Counted from the first letter of the stretch, positions 1 to 11,345 are shown. The stretch: 64,000 nt of DNA from Bacillus sp. JCM 19034 (GCF_001310635.1 NZ_BAXR01000011.1:16420-80419), one strand, 5' to 3'. The notes: generated by a model from the letters alone, not told the origin. Numbers and translations are program-made.

Positions 1-1362
1 ATTAGTTGAAGAAAAGCTAAAAGAAGCTGGGATACTAAAAGATGTAAAATTGAACTTAATTGATTCTAATTCCGTTTTAACAATCGGCTCAACAGCTGTC
101 ACTTTCTTCCGAACAAACCACAGTATTCCTGATTCAGTCGGAATTTGTGTAGAAACCTCACAAGGTGCGGTGGTCCATACAGGCGACTTTAAGTTTGATC
201 AAACACCAGTAGATGGAATGCATGCTGATATTGGCAAGATGGCGGCAATTGGTGAAAAGGGAGTTCTTTGTTTATTATCTGATAGCACAAACGCGGAACG
301 TCCTGGTTCAACTAAATCAGAAACTGAAGTCGGACAAGGGATTGCTGAAGTTTTTGACCATGCAGAAGGAAGAATTATTGTAACAACTTTTGCATCTAAT
401 GTTCATCGGATTCAGCAAGTCGTTCAAGCAGCTATTACAACAAATCGTAAATTAGCTGTAGTTGGAAAAAGTATGCTAAAAGTTGTAAAAATCGCTTCAA
501 AACTCGGTTATTTAGATATACCAAAGGATTTAGTCATTGAAGTTGAAGATGTGAACAAGTATAAGGATGAACAAGTCGCTATCTTAACAACCGGTAGTCA
601 AGGCGAGCCAATGTCAGCACTTACACGAATGGTTAAAGGTGCACACCGACAAATTACAATTCAAGTTTCGGATACGGTCATTATTGCGGCTTCAGCTATA
701 CCTGGAAATGAAAAATCGGTTTCAAGCATTGTTGATCAGCTACACCGAATTGGGGCAGATGTCGTTTATGGTCAAGGAAAGGTTCATGCTTCTGGGCATG
801 GGAGCCAGGACGAGCTAAAGCTAATGCTGAATTTAATGAGGCCATCTTTTTTGTCCCGATTCATGGTGAGTATAGAATGCAATACGCACATAAAGAGCTT
901 GCCATTACGGTTGGAATGAATCCTGAAGACGTATTTTTAGTCGATAAAGGTGAGGTCGTTGAGTTTGTAAATGGCCAAGCTCGTGTATCAGGGAAAGTTC
1001 CTTCTGGTCACGTATTAATCGATGGATTAGGAGTTGGTGATGTCGGTAATATCGTGTTACGGGATCGACGACTGCTTTCTAAAGATGGCATTTTAGTTGT
1101 TGTTGTCACGTTAAATAAAAAGACAGGGGAATTTATTTCTGGTCCTAATATCATTTCACGAGGCTTTGTTTACGTTCGCGAATCAGAAAAGCTGTTGGAG
1201 GATGCAAATGAACTTGTTCGTTCCATTCTAGCTAAATGTGTAAGCGAAAACGTAAATGAATGGGCTTCCTTAAAAAGCAGCGTGAGAGATGGTTTGAGTC
1301 GTTTTCTATTTGAAAAGACGAAACGCAGACCTATGATTTTGCCAATTATTATGGAAGTTTAA
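1..1362 (+). CDS. rnjB: Ribonuclease J2, 5' end outside window, one frame slip
   Basis: Metallo-beta-lactamase/beta-CASP RNase that works with RNase J1 in mRNA decay and RNA maturation in the cytoplasm. The frame is already open at base 2, so the N-terminal part with the main metal-binding motif lies upstream. Visible are the family segments SDSTNAERPGST, SGHGSQDE and, across the slip, PIHGEYRMQ, followed by the C-terminal domain. The frame changes at the T-run 847-852: adding one T restores PSFFVPIHGEYRMQYAHKEL. The next genes, tepA and ylzJ, are its usual neighbours in Bacillus. The identity is firm; the slip is probably a sequence error. Confidence 0.93.
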
Positions 1363-1365
1363 GCA

Positions 1366-1405
1366 AAATGACTTTGTAGAGGATGCTCTGCAAAGTCATT
1401 TTTTA
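1366..1405 (+). terminator. Rho-independent terminator after rnjB
   Basis: The stem AATGACTTTG pairs with CAAAGTCATT and is followed by a T-run, four bases after the rnjB stop codon. Confidence 0.8.
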
Positions 1406-1513
1406 TATTATATAAGGCAAGGATGCCGTCTTTTTCTTATGGGAAGCTCTTTCGCATAATATTTCTACTTAGTTGCATACTGAATGGTAGAAATACTAAG
1501 GAGGGAGTGGTCA

Positions 1514-2262
1514 ATGATGCTAGGAACTAACGATAATAATCCTCAACAACCACAGCAAGAGCCACAGAAGGAGCCGAAAAGTGAATTAGTTGAAAAAATC
1601 CAAGAATTAGGTCAAACGAATGTACCAGATCTAGGGCAATCAAATGTTCATTGTATGACAATTGTTGGACAAATTGAAGGGCATATGCAGCTACCGCCAC
1701 AAAATAAAACGACTAAATATGAGCATATTATTCCCCAACTTGTAGCGATTGAGCAAAATCCTAAGATTGAAGGGTTATTGCTCGTTTTAAATACAGTTGG
1801 AGGAGATGTTGAAGCTGGATTAGCGATATCGGAAATGGTTGCTTCTATGTCCAAGCCTACTGTAACTCTTGTGTTAGGAGGAGGACATTCAATAGGTGTG
1901 CCAATTGCAGTCGCATCAAAATACTCTTATATCGCTGAAACAGCAACAATGACCATTCATCCAGTAAGATTAACTGGACTTGTTATTGGTGTACCACAAA
2001 CATTTGAATATTTAGACAAGATGCAAGATCGCGTCATTAATTTTGTAACGAAACACTCATCTATAACGGAAGAAAAGTTTAAAGAGCTCATGTTTCAAAA
2101 GGAAATTTAACACGAGATATCGGAACAAATGTTGTTGGAACTGATGCAGTTTCTTACGGTCTAATAAATGAGGTAGGGGGAATAGGGCAAGCATTAGCGA
2201 AGTTAAATGACTTAATTGAACATAATAAAAAGAACACGCCTGAGGGAGATGTTATACAATGA
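1514..2262 (+). CDS. tepA: TepA, ClpP/SppA-like serine protease, one frame slip
   Basis: Cytosolic ClpP-fold peptidase known in B. subtilis as translocation-enhancing protein (YmfB). The catalytic-type serine is in [11 protein letters not shown] and a histidine follows in TMTIHPVRL. The N-terminus is Gln/Pro-rich. ATG 1514 is preferred over ATG 1484 because AAGGAGGG at 1498-1505 lies just before it. The frame breaks at GG 2101-2102: one more G restores [16 protein letters not shown] and the frame then runs to a TGA at 2260-2262 that overlaps the start of ylzJ. This matches the usual family length of about 250 residues, so an error in the sequence is likely. Confidence 0.9.
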
Positions 2263-2480
2263 TTTTGTATACAATGATGCCGCATGAATATATTTTTCCT
2301 ACAGATCATGAAATGTTTCTCTCACAAAAAGTCATCCCATGTGAATCAGGTCAGCTCATTGTGGAACAAGTAAATCCGGATCAATATCGTATCGTTCGAC
2401 TTATAAGCAGTAATGCAAATGCCTTTTTAAATGAAAAGTATACTCCAGGTACGATTATTCAAGCAAGTCCGCGAACTTAG
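2259..2480 (+). CDS. ylzJ: YlzJ-like small protein
   Basis: A 73-residue protein whose ATG overlaps the tepA stop as ATGA, so the two are translationally coupled. Its size and its place between tepA and spoIIIE match YlzJ of B. subtilis. The sequence holds the family-like segments MMPHEYIFP and [12 protein letters not shown]. It has no signal peptide or membrane segment and its function is not known. Confidence 0.8.
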   Translation: MILYTMMPHEYIFPTDHEMFLSQKVIPCESGQLIVEQVNPDQYRIVRLISSNANAFLNEKYTPGTIIQASPRT

Positions 2481-2483
2481 TAG

Positions 2484-2512
2484 TGTAGTCCGCATTCTAG
2501 TTATGCTATAAT
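2484..2512 (+). promoter_or_regulatory. Probable sigma-A promoter of spoIIIE (extended -10)
   Basis: TATAAT at 2507-2512 is preceded by TGC, which makes an extended -10; the -35 region is poor. A perfect hairpin (GAAGCAGTCA/TGACTGCTTC, 2534-2557) lies between this site and the start codon, in the leader. It lacks a T-run and could be a weak terminator or an mRNA-stability element. Confidence 0.5.
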
Positions 2513-2591
2513 GATGTTCATGTAAGGAAGGTTGAAGCAGTCAATTTTGACTGCTTCTTCTAGTATGTCTTTTATGTAAAGGGTGAATAAA

Positions 2592-4940
2592 TTGGCAAGA
2601 CGAAAGAAAAAACGAAAAACCGAGTTTAAATCACAACTTACATATGAACTCATCGGTCTCGGCTTATTAGTCATTGCCGTTGTTACATTTGCAAGATTAG
2701 GGACAGTAGGTGAGGTTTTTGTTCGCTTATTTCGCTTCTTTTTCGGTGAGTGGTTTGTACTACTGGCTATAGGTCTATTAGTTGTTGCACTATTTTTTAT
2801 GGTCAAGCGTAAAGTACCACCGTTTTGGACGCGTCGTACAGCTGGTTTATATATTATTGCCGTTGCTTTTAGCTTGCTAGCTCATATTAGTCTGTTTAAT
2901 CAGTTAAGTGGGAGAGAAGGCTTTGAAGATCAGTCTGTTATTAGGCAAACGTGGAGGCTATATTGGTTAGAAATGCGTGGACAAGCTCCGAATGAGGATC
3001 TTGGTGGAGGGATGATTGGAGCATTTTCATTTGCCATCAGTCACTTTTTATTTGCAGAAGCAGGAACCTATTTATTTGGATTCGTATTGATTATTGTAGG
3101 GATCATTTTACTAACAGGAAAGTCTGCTTCAAATTTATTGAATAAAGGTTTTAGGGCGATGTATACCTTTATATTAGATACGTTTCAAAGTTTAGCAGTA
3201 GAACTTAAACGAGCGTGGAAAGCTTTTACAAGACGCTTAAAGCAAGAAAAAGAAATATATAAAGAACGGAAAAAAGAATCAAAAGAAGGTAAAGAATCCA
3301 TTCAAGTACAAGTTGAAAATGAATCACCTGTTCTCCAAGATTCTGAGCCTGAAATTGTTGATTTCACACAAAGAGCTTACCAAGATCATACTGGGGAAAA
3401 TAAGGTGGAACAACGTGACCACGCAATCAAGGATGAAGCCTTAAAGACAGATGAGGGCAAGGTTAGTGGTGAGCTTAGTGGGAATTTAGTCACAGGGGAA
3501 GAAGTAAACAAAGACTACGAGCTCCCTGAATTAGAAATATTAAAATTGCCAAATAATCCAAGTCAGTTAAATGAAAAGAAACAGTTAGCAGCAAACGCAA
3601 AGAAATTGGAACAAACATTAGAAAGCTTTGGAGTGAAAGCAAAAGTATCAAAAGTTCATTTAGGACCAGCTGTAACAAAATATGAAGTATACCCAAGTGT
3701 TGGTGTAAAAGTAAGTCGTATCGTTAATCTTGCCGATGACCTAGCATTAGCCTTAGCTGCGAAAGATATTCGTATGGAAGCACCAATTCCCGGGAAATCA
3801 GCAATTGGAATTGAAGTGCCGAATCATGAAATTGCCGTTGTTACACTTCGTGAAGTGTTGGATTCAACTCAATCTCATCAAGAAGAAAATGTCTTAGCTG
3901 TTGGATTGGGACGGGATATATCAGGTAATCCTGTTTTAGCCCATTTAAATAAAATGCCCCATTTACTAGTTGCTGGTGCGACGGGAAGTGGAAAAAGTGT
4001 TTGTATTAATGGCATTATTGTTAGTTTATTATTGAAGGCAAAGCCACATGAAGTAAAGCTTATGATGATTGATCCGAAAATGGTTGAATTAAACGTCTAT
4101 AACGGAATCCCGCATTTATTAACACCGGTAGTAACAGAACCAAAAAAAGCTTCTCAGGCATTAAAAAAAGTTGTTGCAGAAATGGAACGGCGTTATGATT
4201 TATTTTCACATACTGGAACTAGAAATATTGAAGGCTACAATGATTTAGTACGTAGTCAAAATGAGGAAGGTGATGCTAAGCAGCCTACCTTACCTTATAT
4301 TGTTGTGATTGTCGACGAGTTAGCTGATTTAATGATGGTTGCTTCAGGTGATGTGGAGGATTCTATTGCGAGGTTAGCACAAATGGCTCGTGCATCTGGT
4401 ATTCATATGATCATAGCCACTCAACGTCCTTCAGTCGACGTTATTACAGGTGTGATTAAAGCCAATATCCCTTCACGTATTGCGTTTGGTGTCTCTTCAC
4501 AAACTGATTCTCGTACTATACTTGACTCAGGTGGAGCTGAGAAGCTATTAGGACGTGGAGATATGCTCTATTTACCAGTAGGAGCATCTAAACCGACGAG
4601 AATCCAAGGTGCCTTTTTATCAGACCAAGAAGTTGAAAATGTCGTGCAGTATGTGATTTCTCAGCAAAAGGCACAATATGAGGAAGAAATGATACCGAAC
4701 GAAGAACCTATTATTGAAGAACGTGCAACAGATGAATTATATGACTCTGCGGTCGAGTTAGTAGTTGAAATGAATACGGCATCTGTTTCAATGCTACAGC
4801 GAAGGTTTAGAATAGGCTATACTCGTGCAGCACGTATAATCGATGAAATGGAAGCAAGAGGTGTCGTTGGGCCTTATGAAGGTAGCAAGCCACGAGAAGT
4901 TTTAATCAGTAAAAGAAATGATAATGAAGCTACATCGTAA
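2592..4940 (+). CDS. spoIIIE: DNA translocase FtsK/SpoIIIE
   Basis: Septum-bound, ATP-driven dsDNA pump that moves the chromosome into the forespore and clears DNA from division septa. The N-terminus is basic and is followed by about four membrane segments within the first 180 residues, then a charged linker of about 150 residues. The motor domain has Walker A GATGSGKS and Walker B-type [11 protein letters not shown]. The C-terminus is a winged-helix gamma domain ([17 protein letters not shown]) that reads oriented DNA motifs. TTG 2592 is chosen because AAAGGG at 2578-2583 is well spaced from it and overlaps the alternative GTG 2583. The order tepA-ylzJ-this-ymfC makes it the spoIIIE ortholog. 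Confidence 0.95.
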   Translation: MARRKKKRKTEFKSQLTYELIGLGLLVIAVVTFARLGTVGEVFVRLFRFFFGEWFVLLAIGLLVVALFFMVKRKVPPFWTRRTAGLYIIAVAFSLLAHISLFNQLSGREGFEDQSVIRQTWRLYWLEMRGQAPNEDLGGGMIGAFSFAISHFLFAEAGTYLFGFVLIIVGIILLTGKSASNLLNKGFRAMYTFILDTFQSLAVELKRAWKAFTRRLKQEKEIYKERKKESKEGKESIQVQVENESPVLQDSEPEIVDFTQRAYQDHTGENKVEQRDHAIKDEALKTDEGKVSGELSGNLVTGEEVNKDYELPELEILKLPNNPSQLNEKKQLAANAKKLEQTLESFGVKAKVSKVHLGPAVTKYEVYPSVGVKVSRIVNLADDLALALAAKDIRMEAPIPGKSAIGIEVPNHEIAVVTLREVLDSTQSHQEENVLAVGLGRDISGNPVLAHLNKMPHLLVAGATGSGKSVCINGIIVSLLLKAKPHEVKLMMIDPKMVELNVYNGIPHLLTPVVTEPKKASQALKKVVAEMERRYDLFSHTGTRNIEGYNDLVRSQNEEGDAKQPTLPYIVVIVDELADLMMVASGDVEDSIARLAQMARASGIHMIIATQRPSVDVITGVIKANIPSRIAFGVSSQTDSRTILDSGGAEKLLGRGDMLYLPVGASKPTRIQGAFLSDQEVENVVQYVISQQKAQYEEEMIPNEEPIIEERATDELYDSAVELVVEMNTASVSMLQRRFRIGYTRAARIIDEMEARGVVGPYEGSKPREVLISKRNDNEATS

Positions 4941-4961
4941 TGGGGAGAAGGAGTGACAAAC

Positions 4962-5687
4962 TTGATTAAAGCAGATCAAAGACCCTTATATTTGCAGGTG
5001 ATCGAACGTTTAAAAGAGGATATCGAGAATAATGTATATGAGGAAGGCGAAAAGCTGCCTTCTGAATTTGAATTTTCGAAAAATTTAGGGATTAGTCGAG
5101 CGACATTACGGGAAGCGTTACGTGTTTTAGAAGAAGAAGGAATTGTAATACGCCGTCATGGGGTTGGGACGTTTGTTCATTCAAAGCCATTATTTTCTGC
5201 TGGGATCGAAGAACTGCATAGTGTGACAGATATGATTATTAAGGCAAATATGAACCCGGGGACGATATATGTCTCTTCTGCTGTAAATGAGGCAACTGAG
5301 GAAGAGAGGAGGCACTTTAAGCAAGATGAATTAAAAGAAGTGTTATCTTTAGAACGCATTCGTACAGCGGATGGTGTTCCCGTTGTCTATTGTCTTGAAA
5401 AGGTGCCGTATCAATTAGTGAGAAATCATTCGATTCATGAAATTAAGTCAATTTTTAAGTTTTTAGAGAGTGTAGGTCATACGATTACGTACGCGGTAAC
5501 GCACATAGAGCCAATTGGTTATGATGGCGAAATTTCTGAAATATTAGAGTGTGATCCTGAATCTACGTTACTCTTATTAAAACAAATGCACTATGATGAG
5601 AATGAAATACCTGTGCTTTATTCTTATAATTATTTTCGTGCAGATAAATTTAAATTCCACGTTGTAAGAAGTCGTGTAAAAGCATAA
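4962..5687 (+). CDS. ymfC: GntR/HutC-family transcriptional regulator YmfC
   Basis: The N-terminal winged helix-turn-helix ([19 protein letters not shown], then [11 protein letters not shown]) is followed by a C-terminal UTRA effector-binding domain, the HutC-subfamily layout. The ligand is unknown. TTG 4962 is preferred to GTG 4953 because the ribosome site GAGAAGGAG at 4945-4953 would overlap the latter. It lies 21 bases after spoIIIE and just before the ymfF-ymfH peptidase pair, as in B. subtilis. Confidence 0.85.
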   Translation: MIKADQRPLYLQVIERLKEDIENNVYEEGEKLPSEFEFSKNLGISRATLREALRVLEEEGIVIRRHGVGTFVHSKPLFSAGIEELHSVTDMIIKANMNPGTIYVSSAVNEATEEERRHFKQDELKEVLSLERIRTADGVPVVYCLEKVPYQLVRNHSIHEIKSIFKFLESVGHTITYAVTHIEPIGYDGEISEILECDPESTLLLLKQMHYDENEIPVLYSYNYFRADKFKFHVVRSRVKA

Positions 5688-5718
5688 CCTATGCATGATA
5701 GGAAAAGGAGATGATCAA

Positions 5719-6998
5719 ATGCAACCTATAACTGAACAAGTTGAAAAGCAAGGCGGGTTAACGGTTCATATTATGCCTACTGAAAAATATAAAACCAATA
5801 CGTTATTGCTATTAATCCGTGCCCCGTTAAATAAAGAATCAGTTGCAAAACGAGCTTTATTAGGACACGTCCTTCAAAATGGAACAAGTCAATCTCCATC
5901 AAGAAAGGCTTTAAGAGAACGCCTAGACCAGATGTATGGGGCAACATTAACAACTGATGTGCAAAAAAAGGAGAAGAGCATGTTATAACGTTTATGATCG
6001 ATATTGCCAATGAGCGCTTTTTAAGTGATTCAACTCCATTGTTTACACAAGCATTGGCGTTATTAGCGGAAGTAGTTACCGATCCATTTTTGGAAAATGG
6101 TCTTTTCTCAGAACAAGTTGTAGAACAAGAAAAGCGTTCATTAAAGCAACGTATTCAATCTGTATACGACGATAAGATGCGATATGCTAATGTTCGTGTA
6201 ACAGAGGAAATGTGTAAAGGTGAGCCATATGCATTAAGTGCATTCGGAACAGTAGAAGAAGTGGAAGCGATTACGGCAGAATCACTTTATGATTATTATG
6301 TGGAATTGCTGCAAACAAATGCTTTTGATCTCTACCTTGTAGGAGCATTAGACGAACAAGAAACATTTAAGAAAGTGAAAGAAGCCTTCCAATTGCCTGA
6401 GCGAAACCCAAATGTCAGACCAACAACAAAGAGTCCAGAGATAGATGAGGTGAAAGTAGTTCATGAAAACCAAGATGTGAAACAAGGGAAGCTTCATCTA
6501 GGTTTTCGAACGTACACAACATACGGTGAAGATGATTATGTAGCTGTTCAAGTATTTAATGGTCTTTTCGGTGGTTTCTCTCATTCAAAGTTATTTATTA
6601 ACGTGCGTGAAAAGGAAAGCTTAGCTTATTACGCTGCTTCTCGGTTAGAGAGCCATAAAGGTATTATGATGGTCATGTCTGGTATTGAATTTACTAAATA
6701 TGATCGTGCTGTTGAAATCATTAATGAGCAGCTCGAAGCAATGAGAAACGGTGATTTTTCAGAGCAAGAGCTTGAGCAAACGAAAGCAATGCTCAAAAAC
6801 CAAATTTTAGAGACTGCCGATGTCGCAAGGGGACTTGTTGAGCTCCATTATCATCAAGTTATTAGTCGCTCAAAGCGTTCGTTACCAGATTGGTTAGAAA
6901 GTGTAGATCAAGTTACAAAAGAAGATGTTGTTAGAGCTGCGAAAAAAGTAAAGCTTGATACGATTTATTTCTTAAAAGGAAAGGAGGAAACTGCATGA
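5719..6998 (+). CDS. ymfF: YmfF, M16-family peptidase-like partner, one frame slip
   Basis: Homolog of the insulinase/pitrilysin (M16) family. No HxxEH zinc motif is seen where the family has it (the region reads LLGHVLQNGT), so this is likely the non-catalytic partner of the next gene. ATG 5719 follows AAAAGGAG at 5703-5710. The frame slips at the A-run 5963-5969: one more A gives VQKKGEEHVITFMIDIANERF and joins the two parts into about 426 residues, the expected size. It overlaps ymfH by ATGA at 6995. In related loci such peptidase pairs process small peptides; the substrate here is unknown. Confidence 0.87.
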
Positions 6999-8290
6999 AG
7001 CCTGTCATATTTTCACAAGTGGAAGAGACGCTTTATCATGAACAACTCGATAATGGCTTATCTATTTATGTTTTACCGAAAAGTGAATTTAATAAGACGT
7101 ATGCAACGTTCACAACAAAATACGGTTCGATCGATAATCACTTCAAGCCAATTGGTGAGGAAAATAAGCTAAAAGTTCCTGATGGGATTGCCCATTTTCT
7201 TGAGCATAAAATGTTCGAGGATGAACATGGGGATGTTTTTCAGCAATTTAGCAAACAAGGTGCCTCTGCTAATGCCTTTACAAGCTTTACCCGCACAGCT
7301 TATTTGTTTTCAAGTACATTAAATGTAGAAGAAAATTTAGAAACACTTGTTGATTTCGTGCAGCACCCTTATTTTACGGAAGAAAGCGTTGAGAAGGAAA
7401 AAGGGATTATTAATCAAGAAATTACGATGTATGATGACAATCCTGATTGGCGGGCCTACTTCGGCGTCATTAGTAATATGTTTCATCAACATCCTGTAAA
7501 AATTGATATTGCTGGGACAATTGATTCTATTGCAACGATAACGAAGGATTTACTTTATACGTGCTATCAAACATTTTATCACCCGAGTAACATGCTTTTG
7601 TTCGTTGTCGGACCAGTTGACCCTGAGCAAATTATAGAGCAAGTGAAAACAAACCAGCAGAAAAAAGAATTTGCTAAACCTGAAGACATTAAGCGTTTCT
7701 TTGATCAAGAGCCCGATTCAGTAGCTAAAGATAAAGAAATTTTAACGATGTCTGTACAAACACCAAAATGCTTAATGGGCTTTAAGGATGTCGGGGTCGA
7801 CAGACAAGGGAAAGAGTTGTTGAAAAGAGAATTAACAATATCGATTTTATTAGACCTCATGTTTGGTCAAAGCTCTGATCATTATCAACAACTATTTGCT
7901 GAAGGGCTAATTGATGACAGCTTCTCTTTTGATTATTCGGCTGAAAATGGGTTTGGTTTTTCTGTTATCGGCGGTGATACGAGTAAGCCAGACCAACTAG
8001 AAAAGCGAATAAAAGAGATGATTACAGCATTTAAAGAATCGTCTTTGTCAAAGGAACAAGTAAATCGGACGATAAAAAAGAAAATAGGTTCTTTTTTACG
8101 GTCACTAAACTCACCTGAATTTATTGCTAATCAATTTACTCGTTATCAATTTAACGACATGAATTTATTTGACGTCGTGACAACATTAGAAGAGGTTACA
8201 ATTTCTGATTTAGAGCAAGTCTTACAAGAACATTTTGATTTTGGACGCTTTACTGTGTTTCAAGTCAAATCAGAGGGGTATCAAGAGTAG
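6995..8290 (+). CDS. ymfH: YmfH, M16-family zinc metallopeptidase
   Basis: A 431-residue M16 peptidase with the inverted zinc motif HFLEH at about residues 64-68 (IAHFLEHKMFE) and a downstream acidic cluster that can supply the third ligand. It is therefore the catalytic member of the YmfF/YmfH pair, with which it overlaps by four bases. There is no signal peptide, so it acts in the cytoplasm or at the inner face of the membrane. The substrate is not known from sequence. Confidence 0.9.
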   Translation: MKPVIFSQVEETLYHEQLDNGLSIYVLPKSEFNKTYATFTTKYGSIDNHFKPIGEENKLKVPDGIAHFLEHKMFEDEHGDVFQQFSKQGASANAFTSFTRTAYLFSSTLNVEENLETLVDFVQHPYFTEESVEKEKGIINQEITMYDDNPDWRAYFGVISNMFHQHPVKIDIAGTIDSIATITKDLLYTCYQTFYHPSNMLLFVVGPVDPEQIIEQVKTNQQKKEFAKPEDIKRFFDQEPDSVAKDKEILTMSVQTPKCLMGFKDVGVDRQGKELLKRELTISILLDLMFGQSSDHYQQLFAEGLIDDSFSFDYSAENGFGFSVIGGDTSKPDQLEKRIKEMITAFKESSLSKEQVNRTIKKKIGSFLRSLNSPEFIANQFTRYQFNDMNLFDVVTTLEEVTISDLEQVLQEHFDFGRFTVFQVKSEGYQE

Positions 8291-9022
8291 ATGGAATCAA
8301 TTTTAATAACTGGAGCTTCAGGGGGGATCGGTTCAGAAATTGCAAAAGAGCTGGCTTCCCCTAAAAGCTCTCTTTTTTTACAATATTTTCAGGGAGAACA
8401 AAAGATAAAAGAAATTAAGAGAATCTGTGAGGAAAAGGGAGCGAACGTGAAGACGATCCGAGCTGATTTATCAGTAAGCGACGGAGCACAGCAATTGATT
8501 AACTCTCTTGATATTGTTATTGATGGATTTCAAACGATTATACATAATGCAGGAATGAGCCAATTTCAACTATTTACGGAAACGGCGGATCATGATATGG
8601 AAGCATTAATAAATATTCATTTATTAAATCCAATGAAAGTGACACGTGCATTGCTACCAAGTATGATTCAAGCAAAAAAAGGAAACATAATTATGATTTC
8701 TTCCATTTGGGGTCAAACAGGTGCAGCGTGTGAGGTAACATATTCCGCAGCTAAAGGAGGAATGAATAGTTTTGTGAAAGCTTTAGCAAAAGAAGTTGCC
8801 CCAAGTGGGATCCAAGTAAATGGTGTGGCACCAGGAGCCATTGAGACAACGATGTTGAAAGATCAAGGAAATGAGCATCTTGACCAACTAATCGAAGAAA
8901 TACCAGCTAATCGACTAGGAACACCTAAAGATATTAGTCAGCTTGTCGCTTTTCTTCATTCAAATCAGTCAAATTATATTAATGGACAAATCATTTCTGT
9001 GAATGGTGCATGGTACTGTTAG
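8291..9022 (+). CDS. ymfI: YmfI, short-chain dehydrogenase/reductase
   Basis: Classical SDR oxidoreductase of 243 residues. It has the nucleotide-binding GASGGIG motif near the N-terminus, NAG, the catalytic serine in MISSIWGQ and the YxxxK pair in YSAAKGG, followed by the VAPGAIET segment. It starts directly after the ymfH stop with GAGGGG upstream. FabG-like in sequence, but its fixed place in the ymf run suggests a dedicated, still unknown substrate. Confidence 0.88.
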   Translation: MESILITGASGGIGSEIAKELASPKSSLFLQYFQGEQKIKEIKRICEEKGANVKTIRADLSVSDGAQQLINSLDIVIDGFQTIIHNAGMSQFQLFTETADHDMEALINIHLLNPMKVTRALLPSMIQAKKGNIIMISSIWGQTGAACEVTYSAAKGGMNSFVKALAKEVAPSGIQVNGVAPGAIETTMLKDQGNEHLDQLIEEIPANRLGTPKDISQLVAFLHSNQSNYINGQIISVNGAWYC

Positions 9023-9108
9023 GAAAAACAAGAGCGTGTTTTTCATGTATATTCTTCATGAGAATAACAAAATATATTATTGAAGTTCATGAAGAAGGAG
9101 GGGTATTC

Positions 9109-9366
9109 ATGTCCGTTCTCGATAACTGGGAGCAGTGGAAAGATTTTTTAGGTAATCGTCTCAATCAAGCAACTGAAGAGGGAATGTCTGAAAATGTTGT
9201 GTCGGATGTTGCCTACCAAGTTGGAGAATATTTAGCACAGCAAGTTGATCCAAAAAATGAGCAAGAGCGTGTATTAGCTGAATTATGGAAAGTTGCTGAT
9301 GAAAATGAACAGCATGCAATTGCAAATATGATGGTTAAGCTTGTTCAAAATGAGGGTAATCAATAA
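9109..9366 (+). CDS. ymfJ: YmfJ, DUF3243 protein
   Basis: An 85-residue soluble, helical protein of the DUF3243 family (MSVLDNWEQWKDFL start). The frame is open upstream to 9010, but GAAGGAGGGG at 9094-9103 just ahead of ATG 9109 fixes the start. Its function is unknown. It is the last gene before a clear terminator, closing the ymfC-ymfJ run. Confidence 0.88.
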   Translation: MSVLDNWEQWKDFLGNRLNQATEEGMSENVVSDVAYQVGEYLAQQVDPKNEQERVLAELWKVADENEQHAIANMMVKLVQNEGNQ

Positions 9367-9380
9367 TTAAAATTAAAAGA

Positions 9381-9413
9381 AAAAGTGTTCCAAATGGAGC
9401 GCTTTTCTTTTTT
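9381..9413 (+). terminator. Terminator after ymfJ
   Basis: AAAAGTGTTCC pairs with GGAGCGCTTTT (two G-U pairs, AAAT loop), followed by TCTTTTTT. Confidence 0.8.
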
Positions 9414-9546
9414 AAACATGTATGAAATCAACATCTCATTTTTTCTCGAGTATTAGTTATAAAATACGACAAAGTTCTTTCATTTGTTATTAAAATCTAT
9501 TATGATGAAAGTAAGTAACTACCAACTCGTGTAAAGGATGAAGGAA

Positions 9547-10320
9547 ATGACAGTTAAGGAATGGTACATCGAATACGAAATACAGAAAAATCGCCCAGGT
9601 CTACTTGGTGATATTTCCTCATTACTTGGGATGTTGGAGATTAATATTGTTACGATCAACGGAGTAGAAAATAGAAGAAGAGGTATGCTGATTCGAAGCA
9701 CTCATGATGATCAAGTGATTAGACTTGAATCAATAATACATACGATGGAAGATATCACATTGACGAAGGTTCGTGAGCCAAGAGTGCGAGATCGTCTTGC
9801 TATTAGGCATGGACGGTATATTGAACGTGATGCAGATGATAAGAAGATTTTTCGTTTTGTGCGTAATGAATTAGGTTTGTTAGTGGACTTTATGGCGGAG
9901 ATGTTTAAACGCGAAGGTCACTTCCTCGTTGGTGTAAGAGGAATGCCACGAGTCGGGAAAACGGAATCAATAGTTGCTGCTAGTGTTTGTGCTAATAAGC
10001 GTTGGTCATTTATTTCTTCAACACTGTTGCGACAAACAGTTAGAAGTCAATTAGCTGAGGATGAATACACAGATGAGCATATATTTATAATTGATGGCAT
10101 TGTCACGACGATGCGTTCAACGGAAAAGCACAAAACTCTTGTACGTGATATTATGAGATTACCTGCAGTAAAAGTTGTTGAACATCCTGATATTTTTGTT
10201 CGTGAGTCAGAGTATGAATTAGCTGACTTTGATTGTATTATTGAATTACGTAATGATGAAAACGAAGAAATTACATATGATATTGTTGAATCTGGCTTTT
10301 CCTCTTTCGATATTAGTTAA
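9547..10320 (+). CDS. ymfK: YmfK, DUF3388 protein with ACT-like N-terminus
   Basis: About 257 residues. The N-terminal 80 residues resemble an ACT-type regulatory fold (YEIQKNRPGLLGDISSLLGML, EINIVTING). The rest includes a P-loop-like GMPRVGKTES and matches the DUF3388 family (YmfK). ATG 9547 is likely, although ATG 9538 in the same frame is possible. The function is unknown; ACT domains often bind small ligands. It lies between ymfJ and rodZ as in B. subtilis. Confidence 0.83.
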   Translation: MTVKEWYIEYEIQKNRPGLLGDISSLLGMLEINIVTINGVENRRRGMLIRSTHDDQVIRLESIIHTMEDITLTKVREPRVRDRLAIRHGRYIERDADDKKIFRFVRNELGLLVDFMAEMFKREGHFLVGVRGMPRVGKTESIVAASVCANKRWSFISSTLLRQTVRSQLAEDEYTDEHIFIIDGIVTTMRSTEKHKTLVRDIMRLPAVKVVEHPDIFVRESEYELADFDCIIELRNDENEEITYDIVESGFSSFDIS

Positions 10321-10337
10321 GTAGGTAGGTGTTAGGA

Positions 10338-11201
10338 TTGTCTGAATTAGGCCAACATTTAAAGGAAACAAGAGAGCAAAAAAACATTTCGCTTGATGAT
10401 TTGCAGCGAACGACGAAAATTCAGAAACGTTATTTGTCAGCGATTGAAGAGGGACAATATGATCGTTTGCCAGGTCAATTCTACGCAAGAGCGTTTATAA
10501 AAACGTATGCGGAAACGATTGGATTAGATCCTGAAGAGTTATTTGATCAATTTAAACATGAGCTGCCCAATCCGAGGCAGGAAACGGTGCAGGTACCAAC
10601 ACGTTCAAAGAGATCAAATGTTGCAAGACCAAAGAAACGCTCAAAATCTCAACCAGTTTTAACAACACTTCTTACGATTGTGATTCTAGCTATCATTGCA
10701 GTTGGTGCTATCATTATCATTCAAAATAATTCCGCTAAAGATGGTGCTGAACAGCCTGATAACAGCAGTAATGTAGAAGGAGAATTTCTTCAATCTGAAG
10801 AAGATGATGATAATGAAGTGCCTGAAAACAATCAATCAGATGATTCAGAAGAATCATCTGAAGAAGAGCCAGAACCAGAACCCGATCCAATTGATTTGAC
10901 GTTTAAAGAGACACAAGGGATCACTTCTTACTATGAACTTTCTGGTGCTTCGTTTGATGATATACGCATTGAAATGATAGGCTCATCATACATTGACATT
11001 AAAAACGGCTTAGGGAAAACGTTATATATGTCGAATGAAGGCGAGGATATTGAATTTGATTATTCTGAAGAGGAAGAATTAATTTTTAATTTCGGTCGTT
11101 CAATTGATGTAGAGTTATATGTCCATGATCAGTTAGTTGAGTTTCCTTCTGATTCCATACATCAAAAAGTTCATATTACGGTTATTGAAAACGAAGAATA
11201 G
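10338..11201 (+). CDS. ymfM: RodZ/YmfM, membrane-bound cell-shape protein
   Basis: Bitopic cell-shape factor that links MreB-type cytoskeleton to the membrane. Residues 1-70 form an Xre-like helix-turn-helix (TREQKNISLDDLQRTTKIQ, FYARAFIKTYAE). A basic stretch, one membrane segment (LLTIVILAIIAVGAIIII) and a very acidic Glu/Asp/Ser linker follow. The extracellular DUF4115-type domain is C-terminal. TTG 10338 fits the ribosome site AGGTAGGTG better than GTG 10329. It ends at a terminator before pgsA. Confidence 0.87.
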   Translation: MSELGQHLKETREQKNISLDDLQRTTKIQKRYLSAIEEGQYDRLPGQFYARAFIKTYAETIGLDPEELFDQFKHELPNPRQETVQVPTRSKRSNVARPKKRSKSQPVLTTLLTIVILAIIAVGAIIIIQNNSAKDGAEQPDNSSNVEGEFLQSEEDDDNEVPENNQSDDSEESSEEEPEPEPDPIDLTFKETQGITSYYELSGASFDDIRIEMIGSSYIDIKNGLGKTLYMSNEGEDIEFDYSEEEELIFNFGRSIDVELYVHDQLVEFPSDSIHQKVHITVIENEE

Positions 11202-11202
11202 T

Positions 11203-11230
11203 TGTCACTATATAGTGGCAGCTTTTTTTC
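11203..11230 (+). terminator. Terminator after ymfM
   Basis: TGTCACTA pairs with TAGTGGCA (one G-U pair), followed by GCTTTTTTT. Confidence 0.8.
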
Positions 11231-11345
11231 TTTTAAAAGTCAAATGATAGGGAAAGAATTCGAATCATAAATCAGTGGTTAAATGATTTATGAATATGAT
11301 ACAATATGAATGATGTTTTAATCATAGTTGAAGAGAGGGACGATT